Shown here piece by piece: positions 1 to 8,495 of a stretch of 64,000 nucleotides of DNA (position 1 is its first letter; every line of letters starts with the position of its first letter). The position numbers and the translations under genes are program-made. Source of the DNA: Ruminococcus sp. (GTDB lineage Bacteria > Bacillota > Clostridia > Oscillospirales > Ruminococcaceae); assembly GCA_017960805.1 (NCBI GenBank), contig JAGCYM010000086.1, positions 1 to 64,000 of the forward strand, read 5' to 3'. The notes below the pieces were generated by a model that searched no databases, was not told where the DNA came from, and worked only from the letters and a program-made list of their open reading frames with translations.

Positions 1-222
1 ACTACCCAAACTCTTACCCCTACCCAAACTACTACGCAAAATGAATTGGCTAAATTGGTGTTAGCAGTAATAAAGGAGCATCCAGAGTATTCTCAAAAGC
101 AGATTGCAGAGCAGCTTGATTTGAATAGTCATATGGTAAAGTATTATATTAAGCAATTAAAAAATAAAAAAGTAATACGAAGAGTAGGAACAACACATAA
201 AGGGTATTGGGAAATAATATGA
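1..222 (+). CDS. C-terminal fragment of a winged-helix protein (AlbA_2/Fic-type C-terminus)
   Basis: The open frame enters from the left edge in frame 1 and stops at TGA 220-222, so only the last 73 residues are visible. They hold a Thr/Gln-rich spacer (about residues 1-13) and then a winged helix-turn-helix, with KQIAEQLDLNSHMVKYYIKQ as recognition-helix region and a wing ending GYWEII. This layout is common at the C-terminus of AlbA_2/HATPase_c_4 'ATP-binding' regulators and some Fic proteins, where it probably binds DNA. The catalytic part lies outside the window, so which family it belongs to is inference. It is followed by a 14-bp palindrome and the left end of a decayed insertion sequence. 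Confidence 0.6.
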   Translation, partial: TTQTLTPTQTTTQNELAKLVLAVIKEHPEYSQKQIAEQLDLNSHMVKYYIKQLKNKKVIRRVGTTHKGYWEII

Positions 223-250
223 CAATATAATGGGAGCTTCGTCCTCCTGT

Positions 251-283
251 CATATATTCTTATATTTATTATAAGAATATATG
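251..283. repeat. Perfect 14-bp inverted repeat (AT-rich hairpin)
   Basis: CATATATTCTTATA at 251-264 is the exact reverse complement of 270-283, with a 5-nt loop. It lies between the stop of the preceding gene and the left end of the insertion sequence and has no U-run on the plus strand. It could be a weak terminator, mRNA 3'-end hairpin or insertion target. Confidence 0.6.
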
Positions 284-314
284 GTAAAACCCGAGTTTGC
301 CACTTGTAAAAGAG

Positions 315-343
315 AAACGGAGCCCCTAAGAGGCTCCGTTTTT
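315..343 (+). terminator. Rho-independent terminator inside the IS left end
   Basis: AAACGGAGCC (315-324) pairs with GGCTCCGTTT (332-341) followed by T residues. The reverse strand also gives a T-rich tail, so it can stop transcription both into and out of the element. Confidence 0.8.
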
Positions 344-416
344 GCGAAAATACGCCAAATATCACGTAAATACGTTATTTGATATTTTTGAGAAAACGTA
401 CTAATTTTACGTATTA

Positions 417-890
417 TCAAAATATATTCATAGATTTCTTGAGTGATTTAAGTTCCAATCTTGTAAAGAACTTATTAGGAATGTCGATTTGAAATGCATT
501 TAGTATCGTTTGAAGATCATCATTATTTATGTTGTGCATCCTAAAGAGATTTCCATAAAGTTTTGTTTCTCCAATACAATGAGGGTCACCAGTGGTGTAG
601 GTGAACTTATATTGCTTTTTCACGTTTTCAGTAGAGCAATATGGCAGCAACGCATCTATCAACGGATCACCATCCACAAACGATTGCTTAAGGCGCTTGA
701 CGTAGTCAGGTTTACCATCATCAAATCTGTGGAGTGGTCCAAGAGTTAGAACTACACGTTTTGTAACAGTGCGCTTACCATTCTTGGTAACACCGGATTT
801 TCCTTCAACAAGCCTTAATGTCTCAACACCGTGGTTTTTATAGCACTCGACAAATATATCAGCACTCCTCCTAAAGTTAAAAAGAAACAC
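417..890 (-). pseudogene. Truncated IS1634-family transposase (N-terminal 157 residues)
   Basis: The frame reads KRVVLTLGPLHRFDDGKPDY, a later run around SFVDGDPLIDALLPYC and then a GDP..C.G..KL motif, which I recognise as the N-terminal region of IS1634/IS4-type transposases, usually more than 500 residues. Here the frame ends after an unrelated tail, so the DDE catalytic core is absent. The open frame starts at a GTG (890) without a ribosome site. A good AGGAGG lies at 867-872, nine bases before an ATA codon (857-855) that begins the IFVEC segment, so the ancestral start was probably an ATG there that has since mutated. The product should be inactive. Confidence 0.7.
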
Positions 891-1124
891 TAAAATACCT
901 ACAAAAATATTGTATCACATTCCGCAAAAAAAATAATTTTTTCGCAAAGTGGCAAACTCGGGAGGAATCTGGTCTTCAGGAACGTCCCATTCGACAATAA
1001 TTCCACGTTCAGTATCGCTTGAGTAAACATCATCAAGCTTGAAAAATACAAAGAACGAATAATAAACAATAATACGGAAATAATAACCTCACAAAGTAAA
1101 AAAAGATTTTTGGAGGTTATAAAT

Positions 1125-1664
1125 ATGAAAGCAACTGGAATAGTGAGAAGGATAGACGATCTCGGTCGAATTGTAATTCCTAAGGAAATACGCAGAACGA
1201 TGCGGATACGTGTTGGAGACCCACTTGAGATTTATACCAATAGTGAAGGCGAAGTCATATTCAAGAAGTATTCTGCTATGAGTGAGTTGAGCGAAAATGC
1301 CGCACATGTTGCCGAAGTAATGTTTAAAACAGCGGGATGTCCTGTAGTTATATTTGACAAGGATCATGTTATTGCTTCATCAGGAGTTCCAAAACGTGAG
1401 TTTGCTGAACGGCGTGTGACTTCTCAGCTTGAAGAACTGATGGACAACAGAGGGCAGTATTTTTGCCCTGACGGACGGAACAATAACTTCTATCCGGCAG
1501 AAGGAGTTGAGCGGACAGCTATTGCTGCAGTGCCGATAATAACTGCGGGTGATGTATCAGGAGCGGTTGCGTTCTTGACGTCTGAAAAAGGAACGGAAGC
1601 TACTGATTTGCAGAAAAGTCTTATCACTGCTTCCGCACAGTTCCTCGCAAAGCAGATAGAATAA
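1125..1664 (+). CDS. spoVT: Stage V sporulation protein T (AbrB-family regulator)
   Basis: The 179-residue product starts at ATG 1125, eight bases after GGAGG (1112-1116); an upstream in-frame start at 1110 would overlap that site. Residues 1-50 form the AbrB/SpoVT swapped-hairpin DNA-binding domain (MKATGIVRRIDDLGRIVIPK then EIRRTMRIRVGDPLEIY). The rest matches the GAF-like sensory domain of SpoVT. B. subtilis SpoVT, of near-identical length, modulates sigma-G-dependent genes during late spore development. The gene is monocistronic, ending at a strong terminator. With spoVG and sigG elsewhere in the window it indicates a sporulation gene set. Confidence 0.93.
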   Translation: MKATGIVRRIDDLGRIVIPKEIRRTMRIRVGDPLEIYTNSEGEVIFKKYSAMSELSENAAHVAEVMFKTAGCPVVIFDKDHVIASSGVPKREFAERRVTSQLEELMDNRGQYFCPDGRNNNFYPAEGVERTAIAAVPIITAGDVSGAVAFLTSEKGTEATDLQKSLITASAQFLAKQIE

Positions 1665-1668
1665 GAAT

Positions 1669-1724
1669 AAGCCATGGTAAGCCTGCTTGTACTGAGTGTA
1701 AGCAGGAAAAGCCATGGCTTTTTG
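1669..1724 (+). terminator. Rho-independent terminator after spoVT
   Basis: AAGCCATGG (1669-1677) pairs with CCATGGCTT (1712-1720), and an inner stem CCTGCTT/AAGCAGG (1682-1688/1700-1706) extends the hairpin; TTTTT follows. Confidence 0.85.
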
Positions 1725-1753
1725 TTGACTTAAATTTAATTTTGCAGTATACT
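1725..1753 (+). promoter_or_regulatory. Sigma-A promoter for the membrane protein gene at 1875
   Basis: TTGACT (1725-1730), 17-bp spacer, TATACT (1748-1753). It overlaps the end of the spoVT terminator. Confidence 0.75.
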
Positions 1754-1874
1754 AGAACATATATTGTTTGCCATATCTGTTGCAAATCAAACAGACCAGT
1801 ACAGTGGAAAATGGCAGACAGAGCAATAATCAACATGAAAGTTGAATAATTGACAGAAGGATGGAATTGTAAAT

Positions 1875-2843
1875 ATGAGAATTGCAAAGAGATTTATAAT
1901 CTGGGCTGTGATAATGCTTATTATTGTTTTTTGTATTAATATTGTAGGCACGGTATTAAGCAGATTCGTTTTCGCTAATATGCTGATGCCTGCTATGACT
2001 GGATATGTCAGCAAAAGTGAAGCTATGATTCATCCAAAGCTGAGGGAGAATGACGGAAAATCGAAGGGGAATGGACTAGAGAGCCTTGTTGTTCGCTCAC
2101 TTCTTGATAATGAGCGCCTTGAACTTGGAAGCGGAATAATTAGTACATTCCTGTTCATGAATATGAATGCTGATCAGTCGGTCATATTTTTTGATCAGGA
2201 TGGAATGAATGATTTCTCTAATGGCACATTTGCTGATGTATTTGAAGAAAAAGATTCGAAGATAAGTTATATGCTGAGTTCTGTTGGATTACTTCCAGTA
2301 AATGAATTTATAAAGCTTGATGGGGCAGATGACTTATATGATATTTTGAAGAATGAAGAAAACTGCAAAATAAGGGTTGATTCTTATACTGATAATAATT
2401 TCATCATCATGCCAGTCAAACTGACTGTTCTTGATGAGAATGGCAGTGAGATAAAGAAATTTGAGTTCCAGGCAAATGGCGATGTGATCAGAAGCGGTAA
2501 TATTTACATATATGATGATAATAGCTCATCAGATAAGCAATACAAACAGCATGGCTTTTTCAAAAAGATGGAATGGGCATATCTAGGGAAGAGACAGTCA
2601 GATCGGGCTGCTGAAAAACTGGTTAAGAAAGTTTCACTAGAAAGTGACACATACGTCAAAAAGAACGGATACGGCATTGGACATTTTACTTCAAAGAGTT
2701 ATGAGGTAAAAGATGGAAGAGCAATGATTACTGTTTTTGATTTCTCTTATTATAACAGCCTGATACTTTATACCGCTATAGCTGCTATTCCTGTTACACT
2801 TATTGTCTTTCTTGTCGGACGCCGTAAGAAGAATGATTATTGA
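1875..2843 (+). CDS. Hypothetical bitopic membrane protein
   Basis: The 322-residue protein starts at ATG 1875 after a weak GAAGGA site (about 1856-1861) and its own promoter. An N-terminal hydrophobic segment (about residues 8-30) and a C-terminal one (about 292-314, followed by RRKKNDY) bracket a roughly 250-residue extracytoplasmic region rich in charged residues. No catalytic motif or known domain is recognised. The two-anchor topology suggests an envelope sensor or structural protein, but nothing in the sequence sets its job. It precedes the GH74 operon on the same strand but that operon has its own promoter. Confidence 0.75.
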   Translation: MRIAKRFIIWAVIMLIIVFCINIVGTVLSRFVFANMLMPAMTGYVSKSEAMIHPKLRENDGKSKGNGLESLVVRSLLDNERLELGSGIISTFLFMNMNADQSVIFFDQDGMNDFSNGTFADVFEEKDSKISYMLSSVGLLPVNEFIKLDGADDLYDILKNEENCKIRVDSYTDNNFIIMPVKLTVLDENGSEIKKFEFQANGDVIRSGNIYIYDDNSSSDKQYKQHGFFKKMEWAYLGKRQSDRAAEKLVKKVSLESDTYVKKNGYGIGHFTSKSYEVKDGRAMITVFDFSYYNSLILYTAIAAIPVTLIVFLVGRRKKNDY

Positions 2844-2869
2844 CAATAGGAAAAAGTTCTTTCTGGCTG

Positions 2870-2898
2870 TTGCATAATCCGTCAATTTATGGTATTAT
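2870..2898 (+). promoter_or_regulatory. Sigma-A promoter of the GH74-GH25-manA-glk operon
   Basis: TTGCAT (2870-2875), 17-bp spacer, TATTAT (2893-2898). A small hairpin (GCGGA at 2915-2919 with TCCGC at 2926-2930) lies between the start site and the ribosome site AGGAG at 2936-2940. Confidence 0.7.
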
Positions 2899-2946
2899 AT
2901 TAAGGTATGGATTGGCGGACTCAGCTCCGCGGAACAGGAGTTTTTT

Positions 2947-5136
2947 ATGAGAATAAAACGGACCCTTGCTATGATAGCTGCAGCAGTGGTTTTAGGCACC
3001 GCTGCTGCAGGCTGCAGCGGGAGCGGCGGTGGTAATGTGGATTATGTCTGGAGTAATGTTGCAATAGGCGGAGGCGGTTATATAACTGGTATCGTGTATA
3101 ATCCCTCTGAGGAAGGTTTAGCATATGTCAGAACAGATATCGGCGGAGCGTATCGTTTCGATAAGGAGCAGGACAAATGGGTTGCGATCACTGATCATCT
3201 TGGTGGTGATGAGTGGAACCTGATCGGTATCGAGAGCATTGCTACTGATCCGGTTGAGCCAAATCGCGTATATGCTGCATGTGGTACATATATGGGAGAA
3301 AATGGAGCTATCCTTTCTTCAGATGATTATGGAAAAACTTGGACACGTTTTGATCTGAGCTTCGGATGCGGTGGCAACTGTTCCGGAAGAGGAGTTGGAG
3401 AACGTTTAAAAGTCGATCCTGTTAACAACAATAATGTATATTTCGGTTCGCGTACCCGCGGGCTTTGGAAATCCGAAGATTACGGTGAGACATGGGAAAA
3501 GGTTGAAAGCTTCCCGGTGACTGGTGATTATTACCAGGAGGGAAATGCGATCGGTGTTATGTGGGTCGAGTTTGATCCTGACACAAATGATGTCTTTGCC
3601 GGTGTCGCGATGATGAACGGCGAGTGTGTATACAGGTCGTCTGATGGCGGAATGACCTGGAAGGCACTGCCTGTAAATAATGCTGGAATGTATCCTCTTC
3701 AGGCAGTTGTTTCTGAGAACGGACATATGTACCTTGCATATTCTGATACAGCAGGCCCTAATACTGATCCGAAGAACGGAGCTGTTTCATCATTTGACCT
3801 TAGGACTGAGAAATTTGAGGATATAACTCCTGATGTCGGTGACGGAAGATATGGCGGCTTCGGTGGTATCACACTTGATGAGCAGGCACAGGATACCATT
3901 GTGGTAACATCTCTTAGTTTCTGGGATGACAAAGGCCATAACATCTACCGTTCCAAGGACGGCGGAAAAAACTGGGATTCATTATATACAAAAAAAGAAA
4001 AGAATTTTAAAATGGATGTGTCTGAAGCCGACTGGCTCACATGGGGGCGTGAGGAGGCTTCAATAGGATGGTGGACGGCAGCGGTTGCGCTTGATCCGTT
4101 CAATTCCGATAAGGTCAGCTATGGTACAGGCGCAACCCTGTACTCAACTGTAAATCTTACTGATCTGGGAAGCGGTACGCCTGTTACAATAGAATTTGAC
4201 GCTAAAGGCATTGAGGAGACTGCGGTGTTTGATATCGTAGCACCTCCGTATGATGAGACCAAGCCACAGATGTACTCAATAATGGGTGATCTTACTGGCT
4301 TCTCACATCTGGATGTGACTAAATGTCCGGATGACGCACATTTCATGAAGAACGGAAATGCGACTTCAGTAGACTGTGCATGGCTGGACAGCAACTGCGG
4401 AGTATATACGAGTGAAGCCAAAAAAGCACTCAACTATACAACAGACGGCGGTGCGACATGGAACACCATTTCTTTCCTTCCGGAGAAGTCACAGGGCGGC
4501 TATGCATGTATGTCTGCTGATGGAACGACAATCATATGGCGTCCGTCAACTCTCAGCGGCAAACCATATATGACTCCTGATTACGGAGAGAGATGGTACA
4601 AGTGCGAGGGACTGAGCAGCGGCGCTACAGTCATTGCAGATAAAGTTAACCCTAAGAAGTTCTATGCTGCCAGCAGCGGTAATCTTTTCGTATCCGAGGA
4701 TGGCGGTTATAATTTCAAGTCTACCGGTGCTATTCTGACTGATAACAGCAAACTTGTTGCTGTAGGAGGTCATGAAGGTCATGTATGGGCTTACAACGGT
4801 TCGTTCCCGATGTACAGTGAAGACGGAGGAAAGACCTTTACGGTACTGAAAACGGCAAACGCAAAGGCTCTTGGATTTGGTGCCCCTGAGAAGGAAAGCG
4901 GATATCCTGCAATCTATATTATCGGTAACGATAATGTTGAAGGAAATTCCAAACCTCATGGCGATGGCATTTACCGTTCAACTGACAAGGGGAAAACATG
5001 GGTCCGCATAAATGATGAGAACCATCTTTTCGGAAATATTACTCCGGTAATAACCGGAGACAGTGAGGTGTTTGGCAGAGTCTACTTTGCAACTAATGGA
5101 AGAGGCATAGTTATGGGAGACGCTGCTAGTAAATGA
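2947..5136 (+). CDS. GH74 xyloglucanase-type lipoprotein
   Basis: The 729-residue protein carries a lipoprotein signal peptide with lipobox AAAGC (Cys23), so it should be tethered to the outer face of the membrane. It has the GH74 signature YVRTDIGGAYR near the N-terminus; by family knowledge the Asp there (about D64) is one of the two catalytic acids. At least nine Asp-box/BNR-like loops follow (for example SSDDYGKTW, RSSDGGMTW, YTTDGGATW, RSTDKGKTW), the hallmark of the tandem seven-bladed propellers. GH74 enzymes cleave xyloglucan and related beta-1,4-glucans. Unlike the other secreted enzymes here it has no Thr-rich linker, CBM or dockerin. Its stop overlaps the next start (ATGA), so the four downstream genes are coupled. 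Confidence 0.9.
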   Translation: MRIKRTLAMIAAAVVLGTAAAGCSGSGGGNVDYVWSNVAIGGGGYITGIVYNPSEEGLAYVRTDIGGAYRFDKEQDKWVAITDHLGGDEWNLIGIESIATDPVEPNRVYAACGTYMGENGAILSSDDYGKTWTRFDLSFGCGGNCSGRGVGERLKVDPVNNNNVYFGSRTRGLWKSEDYGETWEKVESFPVTGDYYQEGNAIGVMWVEFDPDTNDVFAGVAMMNGECVYRSSDGGMTWKALPVNNAGMYPLQAVVSENGHMYLAYSDTAGPNTDPKNGAVSSFDLRTEKFEDITPDVGDGRYGGFGGITLDEQAQDTIVVTSLSFWDDKGHNIYRSKDGGKNWDSLYTKKEKNFKMDVSEADWLTWGREEASIGWWTAAVALDPFNSDKVSYGTGATLYSTVNLTDLGSGTPVTIEFDAKGIEETAVFDIVAPPYDETKPQMYSIMGDLTGFSHLDVTKCPDDAHFMKNGNATSVDCAWLDSNCGVYTSEAKKALNYTTDGGATWNTISFLPEKSQGGYACMSADGTTIIWRPSTLSGKPYMTPDYGERWYKCEGLSSGATVIADKVNPKKFYAASSGNLFVSEDGGYNFKSTGAILTDNSKLVAVGGHEGHVWAYNGSFPMYSEDGGKTFTVLKTANAKALGFGAPEKESGYPAIYIIGNDNVEGNSKPHGDGIYRSTDKGKTWVRINDENHLFGNITPVITGDSEVFGRVYFATNGRGIVMGDAASK

Positions 5137-5867
5137 TAGATAAAAAGAAAACAGCTGTGCTCGCACTAGGCGCGATCATGACAGCTGCGGCAGTAAGCAT
5201 ATCGGCATTAATGTCAACAGCGGTCGTAAATCGCGGAAGGTATCCTGTATTCGGCGTTGATGTATCCAACTATCAGGGCGAAGTCGACTGGACACGCCTG
5301 GAAGAGCAGGGGGTACAGTTTGCGTACATAAAGGCTACCGAAGGGAGCGGACATATTGATGAGTCAGCGCGGAGAAATATTGAAAGCTCAGCAAAGACTG
5401 ACATAAAGCGTTCTTGCTACCACTTCTTCAGTTTTGACAGCAGTGGTCATACGCAGGCAAAGAATTACATATCAGTTGTCGGCAGGGATGAGATAGATCT
5501 GCCTCCGGTAGTTGATATTGAATATTACGGGGACAAGGCATTCAGCAAACCGACCCGTGAGGAGACGGAAGAGATACTTCTGCCGCTCCTGAATGAGCTG
5601 GAAGAGTATTATGGCGGAAGGCCTGTAATATATACGACTCTGCCGGTGTACTACAGGTATGTGAAGCCAATCTGTGGCAAAGACTATCCCTTATGGATAC
5701 GATGCAAGCAGACAGAACCCGATTTTGTAGACTGGTCTTTCTGGCAATATGATGATCAGAGTGAGCTTGACGGATACTATGGAGACGAAAGGTACATAGA
5801 TTTCAATGTTTTTAATGGAAACACAGATGAATTTGAAGCCTATGCATCAGAATGGAGGTCAGAATGA
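5133..5867 (+). CDS. GH25-family lysozyme (N-acetylmuramidase), membrane-anchored or secreted
   Basis: A 244-residue protein with one hydrophobic N-terminal segment (about residues 7-30) and then a complete GH25 domain. Visible are FGVDVSNYQGEVDW with the conserved Asp, FAYIKATEG, and the active-site strand PPVVDIEYYG carrying the Asp-x-Glu pair. GH25 enzymes hydrolyse the MurNAc-GlcNAc bond of peptidoglycan. It overlaps the GH74 gene by 4 bp at its start and manA by 4 bp at its end. Sitting between a glucanase and sugar-metabolism genes is unusual; a role in wall remodelling around surface enzymes is only inference. Confidence 0.92.
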   Translation: MIDKKKTAVLALGAIMTAAAVSISALMSTAVVNRGRYPVFGVDVSNYQGEVDWTRLEEQGVQFAYIKATEGSGHIDESARRNIESSAKTDIKRSCYHFFSFDSSGHTQAKNYISVVGRDEIDLPPVVDIEYYGDKAFSKPTREETEEILLPLLNELEEYYGGRPVIYTTLPVYYRYVKPICGKDYPLWIRCKQTEPDFVDWSFWQYDDQSELDGYYGDERYIDFNVFNGNTDEFEAYASEWRSE

Positions 5868-6841
5868 GACCATTTGAATTAAAACCGCCTATCAAGGACT
5901 ATATATGGGGCGGAACGAAGCTGCGGGATCATTTTGGAAAAGAAAGCGGCCTTGAGAGACTTGCCGAGAGCTGGGAACTGAGCTGTCATAAGGACGGAAT
6001 GAGTATTATAAGCGGCGGTGAATTCGATGGGATGACACTTCCTGAGTTCATTTCTGAGCATCCTGAGGCATTAGGAAGAAACTGCAGCAGATTCCCTTAT
6101 TTTCCGGTCCTTATAAAGCTTATTGATGCAAGAGACAATCTTTCTGTTCAGGTGCATCCTGATAATGAGTATGCAATGAGGAACGAGGGAGAATACGGAA
6201 AAACAGAGGTATGGTACATTGTTGATTGCGAAGAGGGCGCAGAGCTTATATTCGGATTTGCGGAAAAGACAGATTCTGAATCATTCCGGAAAGCAATAGA
6301 GGATGAAACGCTTCTTGACATAGTTAACCGCGTTCCGGTAAAAAAAGGCGATGTATTCTTTATTGAAGCGGGGACGCTTCACGCAATAGGAAAAGGTATT
6401 CTCATTGCTGAGATCCAGCAGAATTCAAATACAACCTACCGTGTCTTTGATTACGGAAGGATCGGTGCGGATGGAAAGCCTCGGGAACTACATATTGACA
6501 AAGCAGTAGAAGTTACTGACTGTAATCCTCCTGCTGTGGAGTACGGTCAGCCTAAAAGAGTAAATATGGCCGGTATGTGGAAAACTCCGATAGCGGAATG
6601 TGAGTATTTCTCTTCAGCAAAATACGACGTATATCGTTCATTGACAGTTGGCTGTCCCGATACATTCACTCATATTCTTGTTCTCGACGGAGAGGCAGAT
6701 ATACAGTATGACGGCGAATGTGTCATGCACATAAAAAAAGGCTCAAGCGTATTTGTCCCTGCGGGGAATGATACGTGTGATATAAAAGGCAAATGCAGTA
6801 TAATAATTACAAAGGAATCCAGAGGAGGAATTCAAAAATGA
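5864..6841 (+). CDS. manA: Class I mannose-6-phosphate isomerase
   Basis: The start is taken as ATG 5864 (MRPFELKPP), preceded by GGAGG (about 5854-5858) and overlapping the GH25 stop as ATGA; the upstream ATG at 5852 has no site. The 325-residue product has the class I PMI metal-site motifs VQVHPDNEYA and FIEAGTLHAIGKG, and WGGTKLRD at the N-terminus. It interconverts mannose-6-phosphate and fructose-6-phosphate, with Zn, in the cytoplasm. The short length is typical of the Bacillus-type enzyme. Position in a polysaccharide operon suggests it channels mannose released from hemicellulose. Confidence 0.93.
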   Translation: MRPFELKPPIKDYIWGGTKLRDHFGKESGLERLAESWELSCHKDGMSIISGGEFDGMTLPEFISEHPEALGRNCSRFPYFPVLIKLIDARDNLSVQVHPDNEYAMRNEGEYGKTEVWYIVDCEEGAELIFGFAEKTDSESFRKAIEDETLLDIVNRVPVKKGDVFFIEAGTLHAIGKGILIAEIQQNSNTTYRVFDYGRIGADGKPRELHIDKAVEVTDCNPPAVEYGQPKRVNMAGMWKTPIAECEYFSSAKYDVYRSLTVGCPDTFTHILVLDGEADIQYDGECVMHIKKGSSVFVPAGNDTCDIKGKCSIIITKESRGGIQK

Positions 6842-7803
6842 AATATTATGTAGGTATAGACCTTGGCGGTACAAACATCGTTGCAGGTGTTGTTGATGAA
6901 GAGTATAAGATAATTGCCAAGGCAAGCACCAAGACAAACTGTCCTCGCCCTGAGAAGGAGATAGCAGAGGATATGGCTAAGATGGCTGTTCAGGCAGTGG
7001 AGAACGCAAACCTCACACTTGATGATATCGAGTGGATCGGTATTGGTACCCCTGGTATCGCTAACAGTTCAACCGGTATCATTGAGTATTCAAATAACCT
7101 TGGTTTCAAGGATACTCCAATGGTCAAGTATATCACCGAGTTCATCGGCAGAAGCGACAAGCCTGTATTCATTGAGAACGATGCGAATGCAGCAGCTTAT
7201 GGTGAGTTCGTTGCGGGTGCTGCTAAGGGTGCAAGAAACGCAGTCTGCATAACACTCGGCACAGGCGTTGGCGGCGGAATTATCATCGACGGCAAGATAT
7301 ATGCTGGTTCAAACTTCGCAGGTGCTGAGATAGGTCATACTGTAATAGAAGTTGACGGTGCGCAGTGCTCATGCGGACGCAAGGGCTGTTTCGAGGCTTA
7401 CTCATCAGCTACAGGCCTTATCCGCATGACCAAAGAAGCTATGGCTGAGCATCCGGACAGTATCATGAACAAGGCTGCGGATGAAAAAGGCAAGGTTACA
7501 GCACGTACTTCTTTTGACTGCATGAGAGCCGGTGATATTTATGCTAAGGCTGTTGTTGACAAGTACATAAAGTATCTTGCTGCAGGTATAACAAATACTA
7601 TCAATATCTTCCAGCCTGATGTACTTTGCATCGGCGGCGGAGTATGCAACGAAGGCGATCCGCTCCTTCTTCCAATGAAGGCTCTTGTTGAGAAGGAAGT
7701 ATACACTCGTAATTCTCCTAAGAATACCAAGATAGTAATTGCTGAGCTTGGAAATGACGCTGGTATTATTGGTGCGGCATTCCTCGGCAGAGCAAATGCG
7801 TGA
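6838..7803 (+). CDS. ROK-family glucokinase
   Basis: Start ATG 6838 follows GGAGGA (about 6825-6830) and overlaps the manA stop. The 321-residue protein begins YYVGIDLGGTNIVAGVVD, the ATP phosphate-binding loop of ROK kinases. It contains the Zn-binding motif CSCGRKGCFEAY and the substrate region FIENDANAAAYGE with the catalytic Asp in END. ROK glucokinases of Firmicutes phosphorylate glucose with ATP. No N-terminal helix-turn-helix is present, so it is a kinase rather than a ROK repressor. It closes the four-gene operon, before a strong terminator. Confidence 0.93.
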   Translation: MKYYVGIDLGGTNIVAGVVDEEYKIIAKASTKTNCPRPEKEIAEDMAKMAVQAVENANLTLDDIEWIGIGTPGIANSSTGIIEYSNNLGFKDTPMVKYITEFIGRSDKPVFIENDANAAAYGEFVAGAAKGARNAVCITLGTGVGGGIIIDGKIYAGSNFAGAEIGHTVIEVDGAQCSCGRKGCFEAYSSATGLIRMTKEAMAEHPDSIMNKAADEKGKVTARTSFDCMRAGDIYAKAVVDKYIKYLAAGITNTINIFQPDVLCIGGGVCNEGDPLLLPMKALVEKEVYTRNSPKNTKIVIAELGNDAGIIGAAFLGRANA

Positions 7804-7827
7804 TGAATATATAATTTAGAATTCTTG

Positions 7828-7882
7828 ATTGGCTATATGTACCAAAAACCATAAGCGTTGATTGTGCATATAGCCAATTTTT
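7828..7882 (+). terminator. Rho-independent terminator after the ROK kinase gene
   Basis: ATTGGCTATATG (7828-7839) pairs perfectly with CATATAGCCAAT (7867-7878), followed by TTTTT after the stem. Confidence 0.8.
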
Positions 7883-7952
7883 GTTTTCTGGTGCAACAAT
7901 TTACACCTTCAGCGACACCTTATTAGCGAATCGATTCAAAGGAGGGATTCGA

Positions 7953-8459
7953 ATGAATGATTTCTCCACAGATGTGAAGCTTGCAAGAAGAGGCGATTCT
8001 GAAGCCTTTGCGCGGCTCTATTCTCTGGTATATAAGGATCTGTACCATATTGCTCTGTACAGCCTGAAAAGTTCTCATGATGCATGTGATGTTGTAAGTG
8101 ATACCGTTCTTGATGCGTTTTGCTCGATCGGGAAATTAAAGGATGAAAAAGCGTTCCGTGGCTGGATAATGCAGATTCTTTCCGCAAAGATAAAACGTAA
8201 GCAAAGAGAGTATTATGCCAATACTGCTGAACTTAGGGATGAGGAACTTCCTGAAGAGGAATTCAGTTATGAGAATGTTGAACTGAAGGATGCTGTGGAA
8301 CGACTTGATCCACAGTCACGACTTATACTTTCAATGTCTGCTCTTGAGGGATATACAGGCGATGAGATAGCACGGATATGTGGAATGAATCCTGCTACTG
8401 TTCGTTCAAGGTTGTCGCGTATTAAGGAAAAGCTCAGACTCGAGCTTGCCGGTACATAA
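7953..8459 (+). CDS. ECF-type RNA polymerase sigma factor
   Basis: Start ATG 7953 follows AAGGAGGG (about 7939-7946). The 168-residue protein has a short sigma region 2 (LARRGDSEAFARLYSLVYKD through FRGWIMQILSAKIKRKQREY) and a region 4 helix-turn-helix (GYTGDEIARICGMNPATVRS). Region 3 is absent, as in ECF sigma factors. It is followed after 36 bp by a membrane-anchored beta-propeller protein, in the position normally taken by a cognate anti-sigma factor. Which promoters it reads is not evident from the sequence. Confidence 0.9.
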   Translation: MNDFSTDVKLARRGDSEAFARLYSLVYKDLYHIALYSLKSSHDACDVVSDTVLDAFCSIGKLKDEKAFRGWIMQILSAKIKRKQREYYANTAELRDEELPEEEFSYENVELKDAVERLDPQSRLILSMSALEGYTGDEIARICGMNPATVRSRLSRIKEKLRLELAGT

Positions 8460-8495
8460 TGTCCACATTCGCGGATAACAGAAAGGTGATGCACT

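Larger units (their letters stand above)
290..962 (-). mobile_element. Internally deleted IS1634-type insertion sequence with intact terminal inverted repeats
   Basis: CCCGAGTTTGCCACTT at 290-305 recurs as its exact reverse complement at 947-962, giving 16-bp terminal inverted repeats 673 bp apart. Between them lies one minus-strand reading frame matching the N-terminus of IS1634-type transposases. Full elements of this group encode a protein of more than 500 residues, so most of the catalytic region is gone. A terminator hairpin sits just inside the left end. I see no clear target duplication in the flanks, which suggests flank rearrangement after insertion. Confidence 0.65.

Noticed and set aside
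1..222. Minus-strand frame overlapping the left-edge gene
   Set aside because: The 73-residue reverse frame (144-365) crosses the IS end and terminator and resembles no protein; the plus frame gives a clear winged helix.
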